Source: Cydia pomonella
Taxonomy: Eukaryota; Arthropoda; Insecta; Lepidoptera; Tortricidae
NCBI RefSeq assembly: GCF_033807575.1
Contig: NC_084714.1
Location: forward strand, 1,458,501-1,522,500
DNA: 64,000 bases
Direction of reading: 5' to 3'
Shown: positions 52,176-63,262 of the stretch, piece after piece
How positions within the stretch are numbered: position 1 is the stretch's first letter
Layout of the letters: every line of letters begins with the position of its first letter
Made by a program: the position numbers and the translations under genes
The notes under the pieces: generated by a model
Database searches by the model: none
Seen by the model: only the letters and a program-made list of their open reading frames with translations
Told to the model about the DNA's origin: nothing

Positions 52176-52900
52176 GGAAGTATGAACAATAAAATAATTA
52201 TGTGTAAAAACATTTGACCACACTATGAAATGCTGCCGTATTTTTGTGGGCGCCTGCAACTCCGGAGGTATCGCATGCGTGTTGCCAATCTTTTAGAAAC
52301 CTTTACTATAGGTACAATATGCGTGCATGCAGCTATAACCCTTTAATTTATTAACATATTTTTTCAATTTAATGACAATTCCACATTTATGTGAAGTTTT
52401 GTTGAGAAATAAAGATTCTTCTTAAACCTGAAAACCGAAATAACACATTCAACACAAACTAGATGTGCTAAACAGGATACCCACTCAGCATGTACGCCAT
52501 TGCGATGATTTTCAGTGGGTTCCTGACTTAAAACAGCTACAATTGTAACAAATCGCCTACCCTCTATTCCAATATGATTATTATTCCACGGTTAGTATTG
52601 AGGGTACATATAACTCAGGTGCAACCAGTTGGGGTGCTACTTGGTGTTATAAAAGGCAAGGATCCAGCTCAAAACGAACAGTTCGTGTCTAACTTTAGAC
52701 TTGTACAGATGAGTTTAAAAAAGTATTGTTTGATATTGAAGTGAATAAAAGAAGTGGTTCTGGACCAAAGTGTATTATTGTCATTACCTCGGATTTGCCA
52801 ATTGGAAGGTTTCACAATTAAACTAAACGAGTAATAACACATACTACTATCTGACATAAAATTATCCTCAAAATCATATTGAAAAAAAAAACTGGGTCAA
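52176..52900. other. no gene seen
   Basis: AT-rich. AATAAAGATTCTT near 52410 resembles a LINE tail. Confidence 0.45.
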
Positions 52901-52908
52901 GTCGAGGG

Positions 52909-52967
52909 TTTTTTTTTTATACCACGACGGTGGCAAACAAGCATACGGCCCGCCTGATGGTAAGCAG
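52909..52967 (-). mobile_element. family X retroposon, extreme 5' truncation with 8-bp duplication (X7)
   Basis: Only the last 48 bases of the element plus the T-run tail are present, flanked by GTCGAGGG at 52901-52908 and 52968-52975. Confidence 0.88.
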
Positions 52968-52975
52968 GTCGAGGG

Positions 52976-54065
52976 TAGGCAAGGTCGTTAGAAAAAAGAT
53001 CTTAGACTCATACTCGTAGTACCTAAGTGGTCTGACACCAAGATTACCTTTGATCACGTCATAAGGACTGAGAACATATTTGTTCACAAAAGTAGTCTTG
53101 AACTTATGTTGCTATGATTATCACTAGTTCTCTATAACTTAAGCTTTTGACCTTACGTTTAAATAATTTTACAAAATCATTATCAAAGATGTAATTCCTT
53201 CTTACCGCTTACGTCTGTGACTTGTGTCGCATATAGCGAAGTCATTTCACGGTTGGTATACACGGTGTAACACGAGGTACACGAATGATTTTAACCACGC
53301 ATTTCTGAGGTCAAAAGAAGAAAAAAATTTATATGAGTTTAGGTTTTCACCAAGAAAAGTTTATTTCTTCATTTTTTTTTTAAATCCACCTCTACGTAAA
53401 AATCAAATGATAGGTATTTGTAAACCTGTCGCTTTAAATGAATTTTTCCTGTTTTATTTCGTAAAACCTAGTTTTTGTAAAGTGTTATTTGTCACTTTTT
53501 ACATCTATCAAAGATATACCAAAGGTTGTCTGGAAGAGCTTTTTAGCGATAAGACTGTTGTCTGCATCTATCACTAATCAATTGTTTTTCTTTAATCTGT
53601 ATCTTGTACTGAGGTGTGCTAATAAAGAGTAATCTATGTATCCATCTATCAATAACGATATTTAGACTATGCCCCATAGTAGTAGTATCCCAAGTAACCA
53701 TAAAAAGGTTTAATTTTTTTCAGTTGACATTAACTCCAAAACTAGGCGAATTCCAGAAAAGTTATGACATTATAGTTTTTAAATATGATCAGGAATACAC
53801 TATTACAATTTCTCGGATTTTCGTGAAACACCGTGTATATGACAATCTTATAACCTACACTACGTGTAACGGAATCATTTCACGAGGCAAGTGACGATGA
53901 CAGCGGTGACACGCAAAATCATCGACGCGCATACCGCATGCATAAACTTGTCTACAATGTTGCACGATGATATTGATGATTTACTACATATTTAACAGAA
54001 ATGGGGCAACGGTTTACGAATGAGTGTGTGAAAGATATAAACATATATTTTAACCCTAGATACAT
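52976..54065. other. no gene seen
   Basis: Plus-strand ORFs at 53224-53577 and 53616-53894 contain Phe/Lys-rich translation of AT-rich DNA and no recognised domain. The stretches 'ACACGGTGTAACACGAGGTA' (53259) and 'AAACACCGTGTATATGACAA' (53825) recall the foldback at 11721. Confidence 0.4.
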
Positions 54066-54426
54066 CTTTTTTTTTATACTACGTCGGTGACAAACAAGAA
54101 TACGGCCCGCCTGATGGTAAGCAGTATCCGTAGCCTATGTACGCCTGCAACTCCAGAGGAGTTACATGCGCGTTGCCGACCCTAACCCCCTCCCGCCCCT
54201 CGTTGAGCTCTGGCAACCTTACTCACCGGCAGGAACACAACACTATGAGTAGGGTCTAGTGTTATTTGGCTGCGATTTTCTGTAAGGTGGAGGTACTTCC
54301 CCAGTTGGGCTCTGCTCTAGATCTGGAATGACATCCGATGTGCTGTGCCCTACCACACAGAGCGAGATGACATTCACAATGCCCATACCTCTCTTGTGGA
54401 CGTAGTTTAAGGACGTACCCGGGTCC
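54066..54426 (-). mobile_element. family X retroposon, full length (X8)
   Basis: T-run tail at 54066, 5' end at ACCCGGGTCC (54417-54426). Confidence 0.9.
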
Positions 54427-54689
54427 TCTGTCATATTGTAGCATAGCGAAATATAGAGTGTTCACTCCATACCTATACATCAGTTTTGGTACCAAAACGC
54501 TTATCATTTTCGTAACCGACATCTAGCATCGCGTAGCGGAATTATCAGTACCGATACTTGACACTAGATGTCTTAAGTGTCTGACGAAAATTGTATTGTT
54601 CAACAATTTACAATTTTTTTTTTCCTGTTGTTACCTGGTTATATTTTCCTTTAAAATTCATTTGTAGTTTTACATGTATGTAAAATGTA

Positions 54690-54985
54690 TAATTGTTGGT
54701 GCAATAAAGAATATTTACTTACTTGCTTACTTACTTATTACAAGCAGAAGGAGTTGAAAATAGAGTTCCGAGTAATTCAGTTATAATATTATCTGAAAAT
54801 TGTTGAGCATTAGACTTTTCGTTTGTCGCAACATCTGTCGTACCAAGTGAGCCTCTATGATTGTAGTGATTATTTATTTTAATATTATTATAATTAATGT
54901 TTACCTTCATGTCACTGTAAAATGTTGTGTTGACTTGTGAAGGCTCTTGAGGCTTACTTACAGAATACATTCTTGTATTTTAAAG
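54690..54985 (+). mobile_element. two LINE 3' tails
   Basis: 54690-54740 ends in TGCAATAAAGAATA followed by (TTAC)n. 54850-54985 matches the tail at 44640-44835 (GTTGACTTGTGAAGGCTCTT, then GGCTTACTTACAGAATA). Confidence 0.5.
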
Positions 54986-55724
54986 TTTAGAAGGATTGCA
55001 ATTAAAGGCCCATTTTGTGAAAATAATGTCTGCGGCATAATTACCAAGACTTCACATAAAATGTATAATAACGGTGGTAGTCATTAAAATATATCGCAAT
55101 AATATTTATGATTCCAATTGACACGTCCTAGAATACGATATACCTATAAAAACGTATTTAACCGATTGGCAAGACCGAAATGATCCCATAAGTGCTCCGT
55201 GAACAAAATGTTGTACGGAGCACGAAAATATATGGAAACCGTATTTTATATGGACGAGACAGACTCTCGATGGGCGGCGAGCTGTATTCGCATTTCGTTT
55301 ACGCGTTTACTCATTTTACTTGTGTTAGAATATAAGAAAATATTGTATTTTCAGATTTTTACCGTTGTAACTGATGTAATGTTTCAGAGAAAAATATCAT
55401 ACCGTATTAAATAGTACCACCAAATTTGTTTATATAAAGATAAAATATTGTTTCCTGTGTTATTATTGGAATTAGTCTTATAGCCTTTTTATTAACTCAA
55501 GTTTATAACTGTTTGTGCACTCATTAACAAACATCGGTTTTAGTACTTATGTCCAGGGGCAAAGGTTCAAAATCGTGTAAGTACGGCTAAGCAATAAAGA
55601 CCAGTCTGGATAATAAATTACAGGAACGGGATATAAAAATGTTTTTTTACAGTTCTCGTCGACACATGATATTTTGCATGTAAATATATTTTTTCTGTTT
55701 TTGTGGGAGGATAAATATGCAACA
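54986..55724. other. no gene; half of an inverted dispersed repeat
   Basis: GATCCCATAAGTGCTCCGTG then AACAAA at about 55182 recurs inverted at about 57010-57040. Confidence 0.45.
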
Positions 55725-56035
55725 TTAATTGACCGAGCGAAAGCAAAAGTCTCCGTTTCAGCTTGGCAAATAAATATTTGGTAAGTCCGGATGTTCTCGT
55801 CTACAGTAAGCTAAGATGGTCGGCTCTTTATCATTTGTCACCATGCCTGTCACGTTCTAACTAGAATGTAAGAGCGATAGTGACGGGCATAGTGACAAGT
55901 GATAAAAATGGAACCATGCTGCCACCGCTGGTCTCATTTTTTAACCGGTTCTCGTGAAATTTGGTGAGCAGGAGCGATAATTATATAGATTTTTTGTAGA
56001 TTCAGTTATAGGCAATTTTTCAAAATGCCAGGGGC
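55725..56035 (+). repeat. dispersed repeat interrupted by a foldback MITE
   Basis: The flanks 'TTGACCGAGCGAAAGC' and 'CTCGTGAAATTTGGTGAGCA' match 36575-36745. 55813-55920 is extra here. Confidence 0.6.
55813..55920. mobile_element. foldback MITE ('ATCACTTGTCACTATGCCCGTCAC' type)
   Basis: Arms TTTATCATTTGTCACCATGC and GCATAGTGACAAGTGATAAA. A short spacer holds TTCTAACTAGAA. No ORF. Confidence 0.72.
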
Positions 56036-56404
56036 AAAAGAGCTACTAGTAGGTCTGTCTACTTCTATATAAATTTAAAAGTATAACCCGTATATCCTCG
56101 TAAGGCCCGACGTATAACATTTTTCTATTTTTATTTTGATCTTTGTTGTGCCCATTGGGGAATATAATTCGCGGGTCCGTAATATAGAAGCTTCTAACTT
56201 GTTAAAATACAAAAAAGAAGATAAAAAAAGATCCGCTTGTTTCACAAGTAACATGCAATTATGAATCGAACTATTCCTCATATTTTTCGTAAAATATCAT
56301 ATTATTTACGTACGTATAATTTTATATAATTTTGTGATAAAATTTTTTGTCATTTTACTCTGTATTCTGACCCTGCACCAATTAGGATCTTTCGGTTTGG
56401 CTCA

Positions 56405-56478
56405 TGGTTGACTGGTAGAGAATGCCTTCTGGCATTAAGTCCGCCATTTGTACTCTTCATGTATTGTGCAATAAAGTT
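56405..56478 (+). mobile_element. LINE 3' end
   Basis: GGTTGACTGGTAGAGAATGC to TTGTGCAATAAAG, followed by (AAAT)n. Same tail as 32344-32424. Confidence 0.7.
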
Positions 56479-57384
56479 TAAATAAATAAATAAATAATTA
56501 AATAAAAATATCTTTTTCTTTTTGAGCAAGGATCATTAACAAGCACAGCGCACAATAATGGTAATAAGTTCAAAAATCTCATTAAACATTCTTATCACAT
56601 CAAAGCACTGTTACGGCCGTAAAAAATGACATGCAAAGTGATTATGCCATAGCAGGAAAACATGGATTTTTGAGCGTGCGCGCAATAATCGTGAAAGGGT
56701 CAATACACACTCGAATAATAATTAAGTATTATCTTGTAGCGTTTGAATGAAAATGGAAAATTACTCGAACGATAATAGTCTAATATTATTAAATTGATAT
56801 GAGTATAAGGTATATCAGCATAAAACCGCGAAATTTGCTCCTCCTCAAAGATGCAAGTGTCAAATCTCAGGCAAAGTGGCACTTTTAGTGCTCCCTATGT
56901 AAAAGGATAACTGTTCCATTTAATGCATTGAGTATCTAGAATGATGTATCTGTTTCATTAAAATATATATACGAGTATATATACACATTTTTAGTGTTCC
57001 GTTCAAAACTTTGTTCACGGAGCACTTATAGGATCACTTTGGTCTTGTTTCTTTTTATTTCTTTTGCCAATGCTTCGTATCGTATGATATCCATGATCTG
57101 AGTATGCTTTTCAATATCAAGTGGCCACGCCCTTAGTTTCGTGAAGGCTATTTTTACCGCGACACATAAAGGACAGAATTAATGACAGTCCTGACTGAAT
57201 CATTAAATTCTTGTAGGAAGTGGTTTTATTGTTTCTTTGACCTTTTTGAGACATGGACTTAATGGATCGATTTGGAGATTTAATCAACACAAAAATTACT
57301 GACATTAGTCGCTGATTGTTGTTTAACACGATTGTTTCCTTATTTGACAATTATTATTATTATGTCTGTCTTTTACAAATTCTC
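56479..57384. other. no gene seen
   Basis: AT-rich. Short minus-strand ORFs at 56700-56882 and 57117-57350 have no recognisable features. Confidence 0.5.
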
Positions 57385-57845
57385 GGGACCATGGGGTCCC
57401 GGACATTTAGAAGGCGTGCGTGGGGCCGAAACCAACACGTAGAAGCCCCTTGTAATAAGACAATTTACTCTAAATGTAACGTGACACCAACCGACGATTA
57501 TCCCTGTTCACACTATAGCAGTGCACGCTGGACGCTATTGAGTTGCAAGTGGACTGGTAACCGGACTATGGAGGATACTATGGCACCTGCCCTGATCATA
57601 TGTTTTTAAAAACACGACAAAACGGCCGCTCGCACGGAGCGACAAGGGGACAACATTGCGTGAGCGGCTCAGGGTGTGGAGAGGTGTACGCCGCTTTCTA
57701 CCCAGTGGCTGTCAGCAGCCACTGTGCCAACTCGCGTCTTATGCATATTTCACTTCCACCCTGCGAGCATAGAGCTCTGACACCCCACTCTGGACGGCCG
57801 GTAAAGGCAAGCCAGAGGACAACACGAAGTGTTTGAATAAATTAT
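57385..57845 (+). mobile_element. GC-rich LINE 3' region (tentative)
   Basis: Begins with the palindrome CGGGACCATGGGGTCCCG and ends with GTGTTTGAATAAATTATA. About 450 bases are clearly GC-richer than the flanks. Two overlapping ORFs show no domain. It looks like a transposed 3' UTR, but this is weakly supported. Confidence 0.35.
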
Positions 57846-57949
57846 ATATTAATTGTAATAATATATTTATATATATAACTAACCCTAGTTTGGTTTCAAA
57901 TACAAATTTACATTTGCTCCTTTATAATTATTTTTAATCTTATGACTAC

Positions 57950-58860
57950 TATAGTTATTTGTACAACAAGAGAGCAAAGTTTGATATTTCTTTGAGTGTT
58001 TGTTTTGAGTCCCGTGCAAGCGAAAGATTCTATAATAATTTAGAATCTTGAGCGTAGTAAGGGACTCAAAAGCGCACGAGATGTAAATAACTTTGATCTC
58101 GTGTAGTACACAAAATTTTTCACGTCTGTCAGCCATCAAAAAATACAACCTGAAAAAATTTAATCCAGACGGACGGATCACTATTTCACTAATGTTTTCT
58201 GAAGGTATTCTAACAATTAACTATAATTACCGCAATAAAACAAAACGAAAGAAATTTCAATAAAATAATACGAAAATAATGAATTAACAAACATCAATTG
58301 ACAGTTCAACCGACAACTTTTTTTTGTAAAAAAAAAACTGTAAGATCCGGTCCGAATTGCGGATACTACTATTTGTCAACTATAGTAGAGATCGTTAAAA
58401 GTAGTTAAGTAGAATTATTTACTACGTAACAATTGCGTAAATTTGTATAAGTTCATTGTTTTGATTGTATAATAAAATACGTAAAATATGGTGTTTTTAT
58501 TAAATTTTAAACTTTTATTTTATTAATTAATTATTACGAATGAAGAGTAGGGTGTTTTGGAACGATGCCGTCTGACTTATTTCGGGGGTCTATTATAAAA
58601 TTTATAAACCGTCAATATACCGTTGAATTACGTATGCACTTTTTTGTTTCTTACTTTTTGTAATGACGTGAAAGAGATAAAGACAATAGAATCCAAATAT
58701 TTCGAACTTGTATTAGGCCCCGCACGTTGAATGACATTCGAATCTAAAGGTCACTTGAATGTTATTTTGTCTCACTCGGTGAGCAAAATGTGATTTTGCT
58801 CACTGTTTTTAAGCAGCAAATTACCCTTGTTCAAGCTGCTGACGTGAAAATAAAATATGG
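57950..58860. repeat. dispersed repeat copies related to 28130-28320
   Basis: TACAACAAGAGAGCAAAGTT with GAGTCCCGTGCAAG at 57958-58015, and TTTTTAAGCAGCAAATTACC at about 58806. Between them lies AT-rich DNA. Confidence 0.55.
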
Positions 58861-60689
58861 ATATTATTTGGTAATACAAGTAAATAAATTTAAATTAATT
58901 ATATATTAATAGAATGAATCTGCATAAATATCCGTTTATCCGTTAACCGATCGTGCTGCTAATTGATTAATTAATACACATGCACGGGAACACGCACGCA
59001 TTCGTGACAGGTTGTTCAAAACACACTTATACAGCGTTTATACGGCCAATTGCCTCTTAACGTGAAAAACTAGGCATTTTTGTATTATTGTTTGTAACTT
59101 TTCGGAAGTGCTGTATTTAGGTCTACTTGAAAATAAGTAGTGCAGGACTGCAGGCTATACAACCTGCCAAGACGCTTAGAAAGCGCTCGTAGCGTTTGTT
59201 GAGCCAATTACTCTATCACGTGTCATACTTATGCAGATCCTGGCCGCATGACCAGAGGCCACGAATGCAGAACACACTGGTTCGATCCCTAAGAGCCTAG
59301 CGCGAAAATCTAAATTTATTTCTATGTATCCCTTGCATATTCCAGTGATAGAGACACACGTAACGAAATTATTTTTTTCGATTTTCGCAAAGGCCCTCTC
59401 TTAAGAGGGGGATTCCACAAAATTGTAGTTTTTATGATTCATTTTTACACGTTTTACTGAAGAGCAAATTCAATAAAAAAATCATACGGAAACAAGACTA
59501 TATTTCTGAGGGCAGACTTTAAGAATAACTTTAAAAGTTTAAAGTTTACACACTTCTTTTGGTATAAAATAGCTAGTGATATAGCCAAGAGATTAAATCG
59601 GCAAAATTTCAACGAGAAGTATACTTTCAGTCATTGAGGTAAATCCTGCGCGATCGTCAAATCTTCCGTCGCAATTTTCGCGCGGCGCGTTGTATTTTTT
59701 GTTCATTTCTAATTTCCTGGCTTTACGCGCACTCTTAACTTACTTCACTTTTTCTTTCGTATCTGACGTTACTGGTAAGTAATAGCATCCGGATGAGTGT
59801 GGCTGGTTTCACATTAGGGGCGTTTATGGCGAGTTTATGCATTTGCTAGCTACTCCCGTTAAGCGGTAAATGCATGAACTCGCAATAAACACTAATCAAT
59901 GTGTAAACATGCTCCAATATGACACACTTACCCTTATATCACTCTTATATTACCCGTATTGGCCGTACCTATTCCTGCAATTTACGGTTTGAGGATTTTG
60001 TAGCAAAATAACGTGAACTCCGTTTACAGTTCAAGTTTAACCATTTGGGCCACTTGCTTACTGGGTCAAGATAAATATTCTAAACCACATTATCACGTTT
60101 TACTGCGCTGCGTAAAACAATCTTATTTGTATCTGTGTTATTTATTACTGTTTTTGCTGTTTCGCTTACTTACTTAATATTTATTTGTTTATTCATTTAT
60201 TTTTAAGATAAATATAAATGTATTTATTTACATAATAGATATATAGAGGTAATACTATTGTAACTGTCAAGCTTTTGGTCAGTTCGAAGTGGTGTTGTTA
60301 GTACTTACTTATTGTAAGTAAAATCCTATTTATCATGAACCACATATGCAATGCTAGTATGTGTGTTGACGTATATAATTAATAAATAATAAAAAAAACT
60401 ATAAAAAGCCTCTTATGACGTTGCAGATTACAAAAAACAGAAGAGACAAATTAAAATTCTATGTTAGTATTATACATATTTGTTAGTATAATAAAAGAAC
60501 CATAAGAAAGCATATAATAGAATATTTGTCTATTAAATTCCTTATTTTGGTTCATTGATTTGACCGTTCGTTCTGTCAAAAATTAAAAACACCATTGTAC
60601 TTTTTATTATTTTCATAATATATATTTATTAGTCTAATATTACTGTTCTATTGTTTCAGGTAACCACTTCAGTACAGACTTCAACATTA
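58861..60689. other. no gene seen
   Basis: 59270-59300 contains a box-B-like GGTTCGATCCC, but no convincing box A, so a SINE is not called. 59685-59745 resembles the flank of the foldback at 40019. Confidence 0.45.
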
Positions 60690-60832
60690 TATGTGTCGCT
60701 TCGAAACAAAAAGTTTCACTTTGTCGCTTACCATAAGGAAGCTTTGACAGGTTATTCGTATAAATATAGAAGTAAATCTCATCCTTATGGTAAGCGACAA
60801 AATGATACCTTTGACTAGACTTCGATACATAT
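60690..60832. mobile_element. foldback MITE family M3, copy 2
   Basis: Arms ATGTGTCGCTTCGAAAC and CTTCGATACATAT, inner arms TTGTCGCTTACCATAAGGA and CCTTATGGTAAGCGACAAA. The centre 'TTATTCGTATAAATATA' is shared with 38017-38152. Confidence 0.78.
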
Positions 60833-61293
60833 TATTATAAGTTACATATATTTGTGGCTAAAGAAATTTATTTTCTCAAAAGAAATTTAACATTTCACTT
60901 AAATAGAGAAAATACAAGATAATACAAAATATGAGTGAGCATGCAGGTAATTAACAAATTAAAATAACTAATAACTAAAACTAGAACATGTCATTTACGA
61001 GCATTACATGTAAAAATAGGCACACGAACATGCTCAATAAAGTAAAGCTGTATATAAAATAAACATGTGGGTATGTCCAAATTAAATACAAGCTGCTTAT
61101 TTTCACTAACTAAAAACTGTTGCTAAGTCATTTTATCACTTATACTTTAGCCGTATTGCACTTTGAACTCTAAACACATACTCGTTGAGTTGAGCGACAA
61201 TATTTTACTTAATAGTGTTTTATAAATATTTTACTTAAATATTTTAGTTTAGATATGACACTCCGACACTGGGACTGTTAAGTATGTGCAGAG

Positions 61294-62092
61294 TTAAGAG
61301 GCTGTCAACAACCAATGTCCTTGAAATTGATGTTACTTAAACAGTTTTTTTTTATACTACGTTCGTGGCAAACAAGCATACGGCCTGCCTGATGTTAAGC
61401 AGTCTCCGTAGCCTATGTACACCTGCAACTCCAGAGGAGTTACATGTGCGTTGCCGACCCTATCCCCACCCCCCTCGTTGAGCTCTGGCAACCTTACTCA
61501 CCGGCAGGAACACAACACTATGAGTAGGGTCAAGTGTTATTTGGCTGCGGTTTTCTGTAAGGTGGAGGTACTTCCCCAGTTGGGCTCTGCTCTAGATCTG
61601 GAATGACATCTGCCGTGCTGTGCCCTACCACACAAGGCGAGATGACATTCACATTGCCCATACCTCTCTTTTGGACGTAGTTTAAGGACATACTCGGGTC
61701 CGGATTTTAAGAAAGACTATTTGTTTTAGTCAAGTAAGAAAAATATATTTTCATATTAATTATATTTCTAAGACTGTGGTTGTACTCGATACACGATTGA
61801 ACAAAATCGGCTCGATAGAAAATAATTGCAAAGATTGGTCTTAAAATCACAATTAAACGGTTTTATGTCTTTATTGTTTTGACTTATGGGTCTGCAATTA
61901 AAATCACAATTTCAAAACATTTATATCTAAACCGTGGTTGAGTAAAATATTACACTAATAATCCACTTTTTTTTATTTAAATATTTTTCTTATTATTCCC
62001 TTGCCCAGGCCCAGTAACATGCGACAGTGCTATCTCATTTACTCCGATACAAATAGACAGTGTGCGCGCTTTAGGTATTGACAGCCTCTTAA
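61294..62092 (-). mobile_element. MITE copy B, split by family X
   Basis: Reverse complement of copy A at 30951-31380: it starts TTAAGAGGCTGTCAACAACC and ends TTGACAGCCTCTTAA. The inner 357 bases (61345-61701) are the X9 retroposon. Confidence 0.85.
61345..61701 (-). mobile_element. family X retroposon, full length, inside MITE copy B (X9)
   Basis: T-run tail next to ACTTAAACAG and 5' end at ACTCGGGTCC. Copy A shows the unoccupied site (TTAAAAAACTGTTTAAG). Confidence 0.9.
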
Positions 62093-63104
62093 TACTTTTT
62101 TACACATCGCTTTGTGTTAATTGGCTACTTGACAGTTTTTTGTAAATAATGACAATCGATCTTGATTTTCCTGAGGATCAAATGTCTGTATAAGTAGGAC
62201 TCATGGCATTTAAGCTACATAAAGGTCAGAAATGCGAGTTAAAGTCTGACGCTCGCACTTGACGATTGAAACGCCTCTAACAAAATAATAATTTAATGTG
62301 ACGTTACATTACATTAGTCTGTCCTAAATGTATGGAAAATCAAGAAAATTGCTATTTTGACCATGAAATATTGCGATTATGTATATAGTTGTCATACAAT
62401 TTATTTTTCAATAACATTTAAGGAATCGAATGGTACAATTTCCTTTTTTATATTTGAAAGTTGAAAAAAATATTTCTTTTTCAGCATTTTAAGCCTTGTG
62501 TTTTTGTATAATCTCAATATCTTTTTAATCTCAATCAATCTAATCTCAATCTTTTTAAATTCCACTTTTTTATAATGAATGGCCCATATTGTATCCATTT
62601 AGCTAAATTTTGTTATAATATTCAACATGTGTCAAGTACCCAATTACGAGTAGCAAATGTAGGAACTCGCACTGTAACAGTAATCATTGTGTACATCGCG
62701 TCTTAGCTGGGCTCGCCTCTACTAAGAGAGCTAGAGGCGAACAACCGCCTGCGCTCCTTGGGTTACGAGAATACATACAATACGTGACAAGACGCACTAA
62801 GGACTTCAACAGAACGGACCGGCATACTAATAGGCTAAGTGGCTCAAAACTACTTAGTTATCGGCTTGTTATGAATTGTTTTGACATGATAATGGTAGAA
62901 TAAAAGAGGAATGAGGAATAATTCATTTTTATTATGGAATATTTTTATTGCAACTTATTTATAAATGAAACGCAATAAATGAAATTTATTCAAACACCGC
63001 CATGAATAATATATGAAAAAATATCGGAAAAGTAATACATTACAGGCGACTTTTCGATCTAAAAATACATCATGTTTTATTAATTATTTTTGTTAACAAA
63101 AGAA
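62093..63104. other. no gene seen
   Basis: 62690-62860 is GC-richer (TCGCCTCTACTAAGAGAGCT and so on) without an identified domain. The rest is AT-rich. Confidence 0.45.
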
Positions 63105-63154
63105 GATCGTCAATTGTTTTTTGTTCATTTATAAACATAAAACAATTGACGATC
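63105..63154. repeat. near-perfect hairpin, 21-bp arms
   Basis: Left arm GATCGTCAATTGTTTTTTGT plus T, right arm its inverse with one mismatch, 8-base loop CATTTATA. It lies about 110 bases beyond the 3' end of the metallothionein-like gene. Confidence 0.8.
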
Positions 63155-63197
63155 GAAATATTAGGCTTAACGTAACTATATCATCGCGACTAATGTA

Positions 63198-63207
63198 TTT
63201 ATTTATT
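63198..63207 (-). terminator. poly(A) signals of the metallothionein-like gene
   Basis: Overlapping AATAAA motifs on the minus strand, about 56-65 bases beyond the stop codon. Confidence 0.6.
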
Positions 63208-63262
63208 TAAGTGTATATGCGTGGTATAGGTATTTAAAATTAGGTATCCTTATTTAATTTAT

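Noticed and set aside
53224..53894. Two plus-strand ORFs of 117 and 92 codons
   Set aside because: Phe/Lys/Ile-rich translation of AT-rich DNA, no domain, codon bias or splice signals.
57316..57836. Protein-coding gene in the GC-rich block
   Set aside because: Two overlapping ORFs without ATG context, domains or splice signals; more like a transposed 3' region.
59225..59330. Additional tRNA-derived SINE
   Set aside because: Only a box-B-like GGTTCGATCCC was found; no box A at the right distance and no shared tail.
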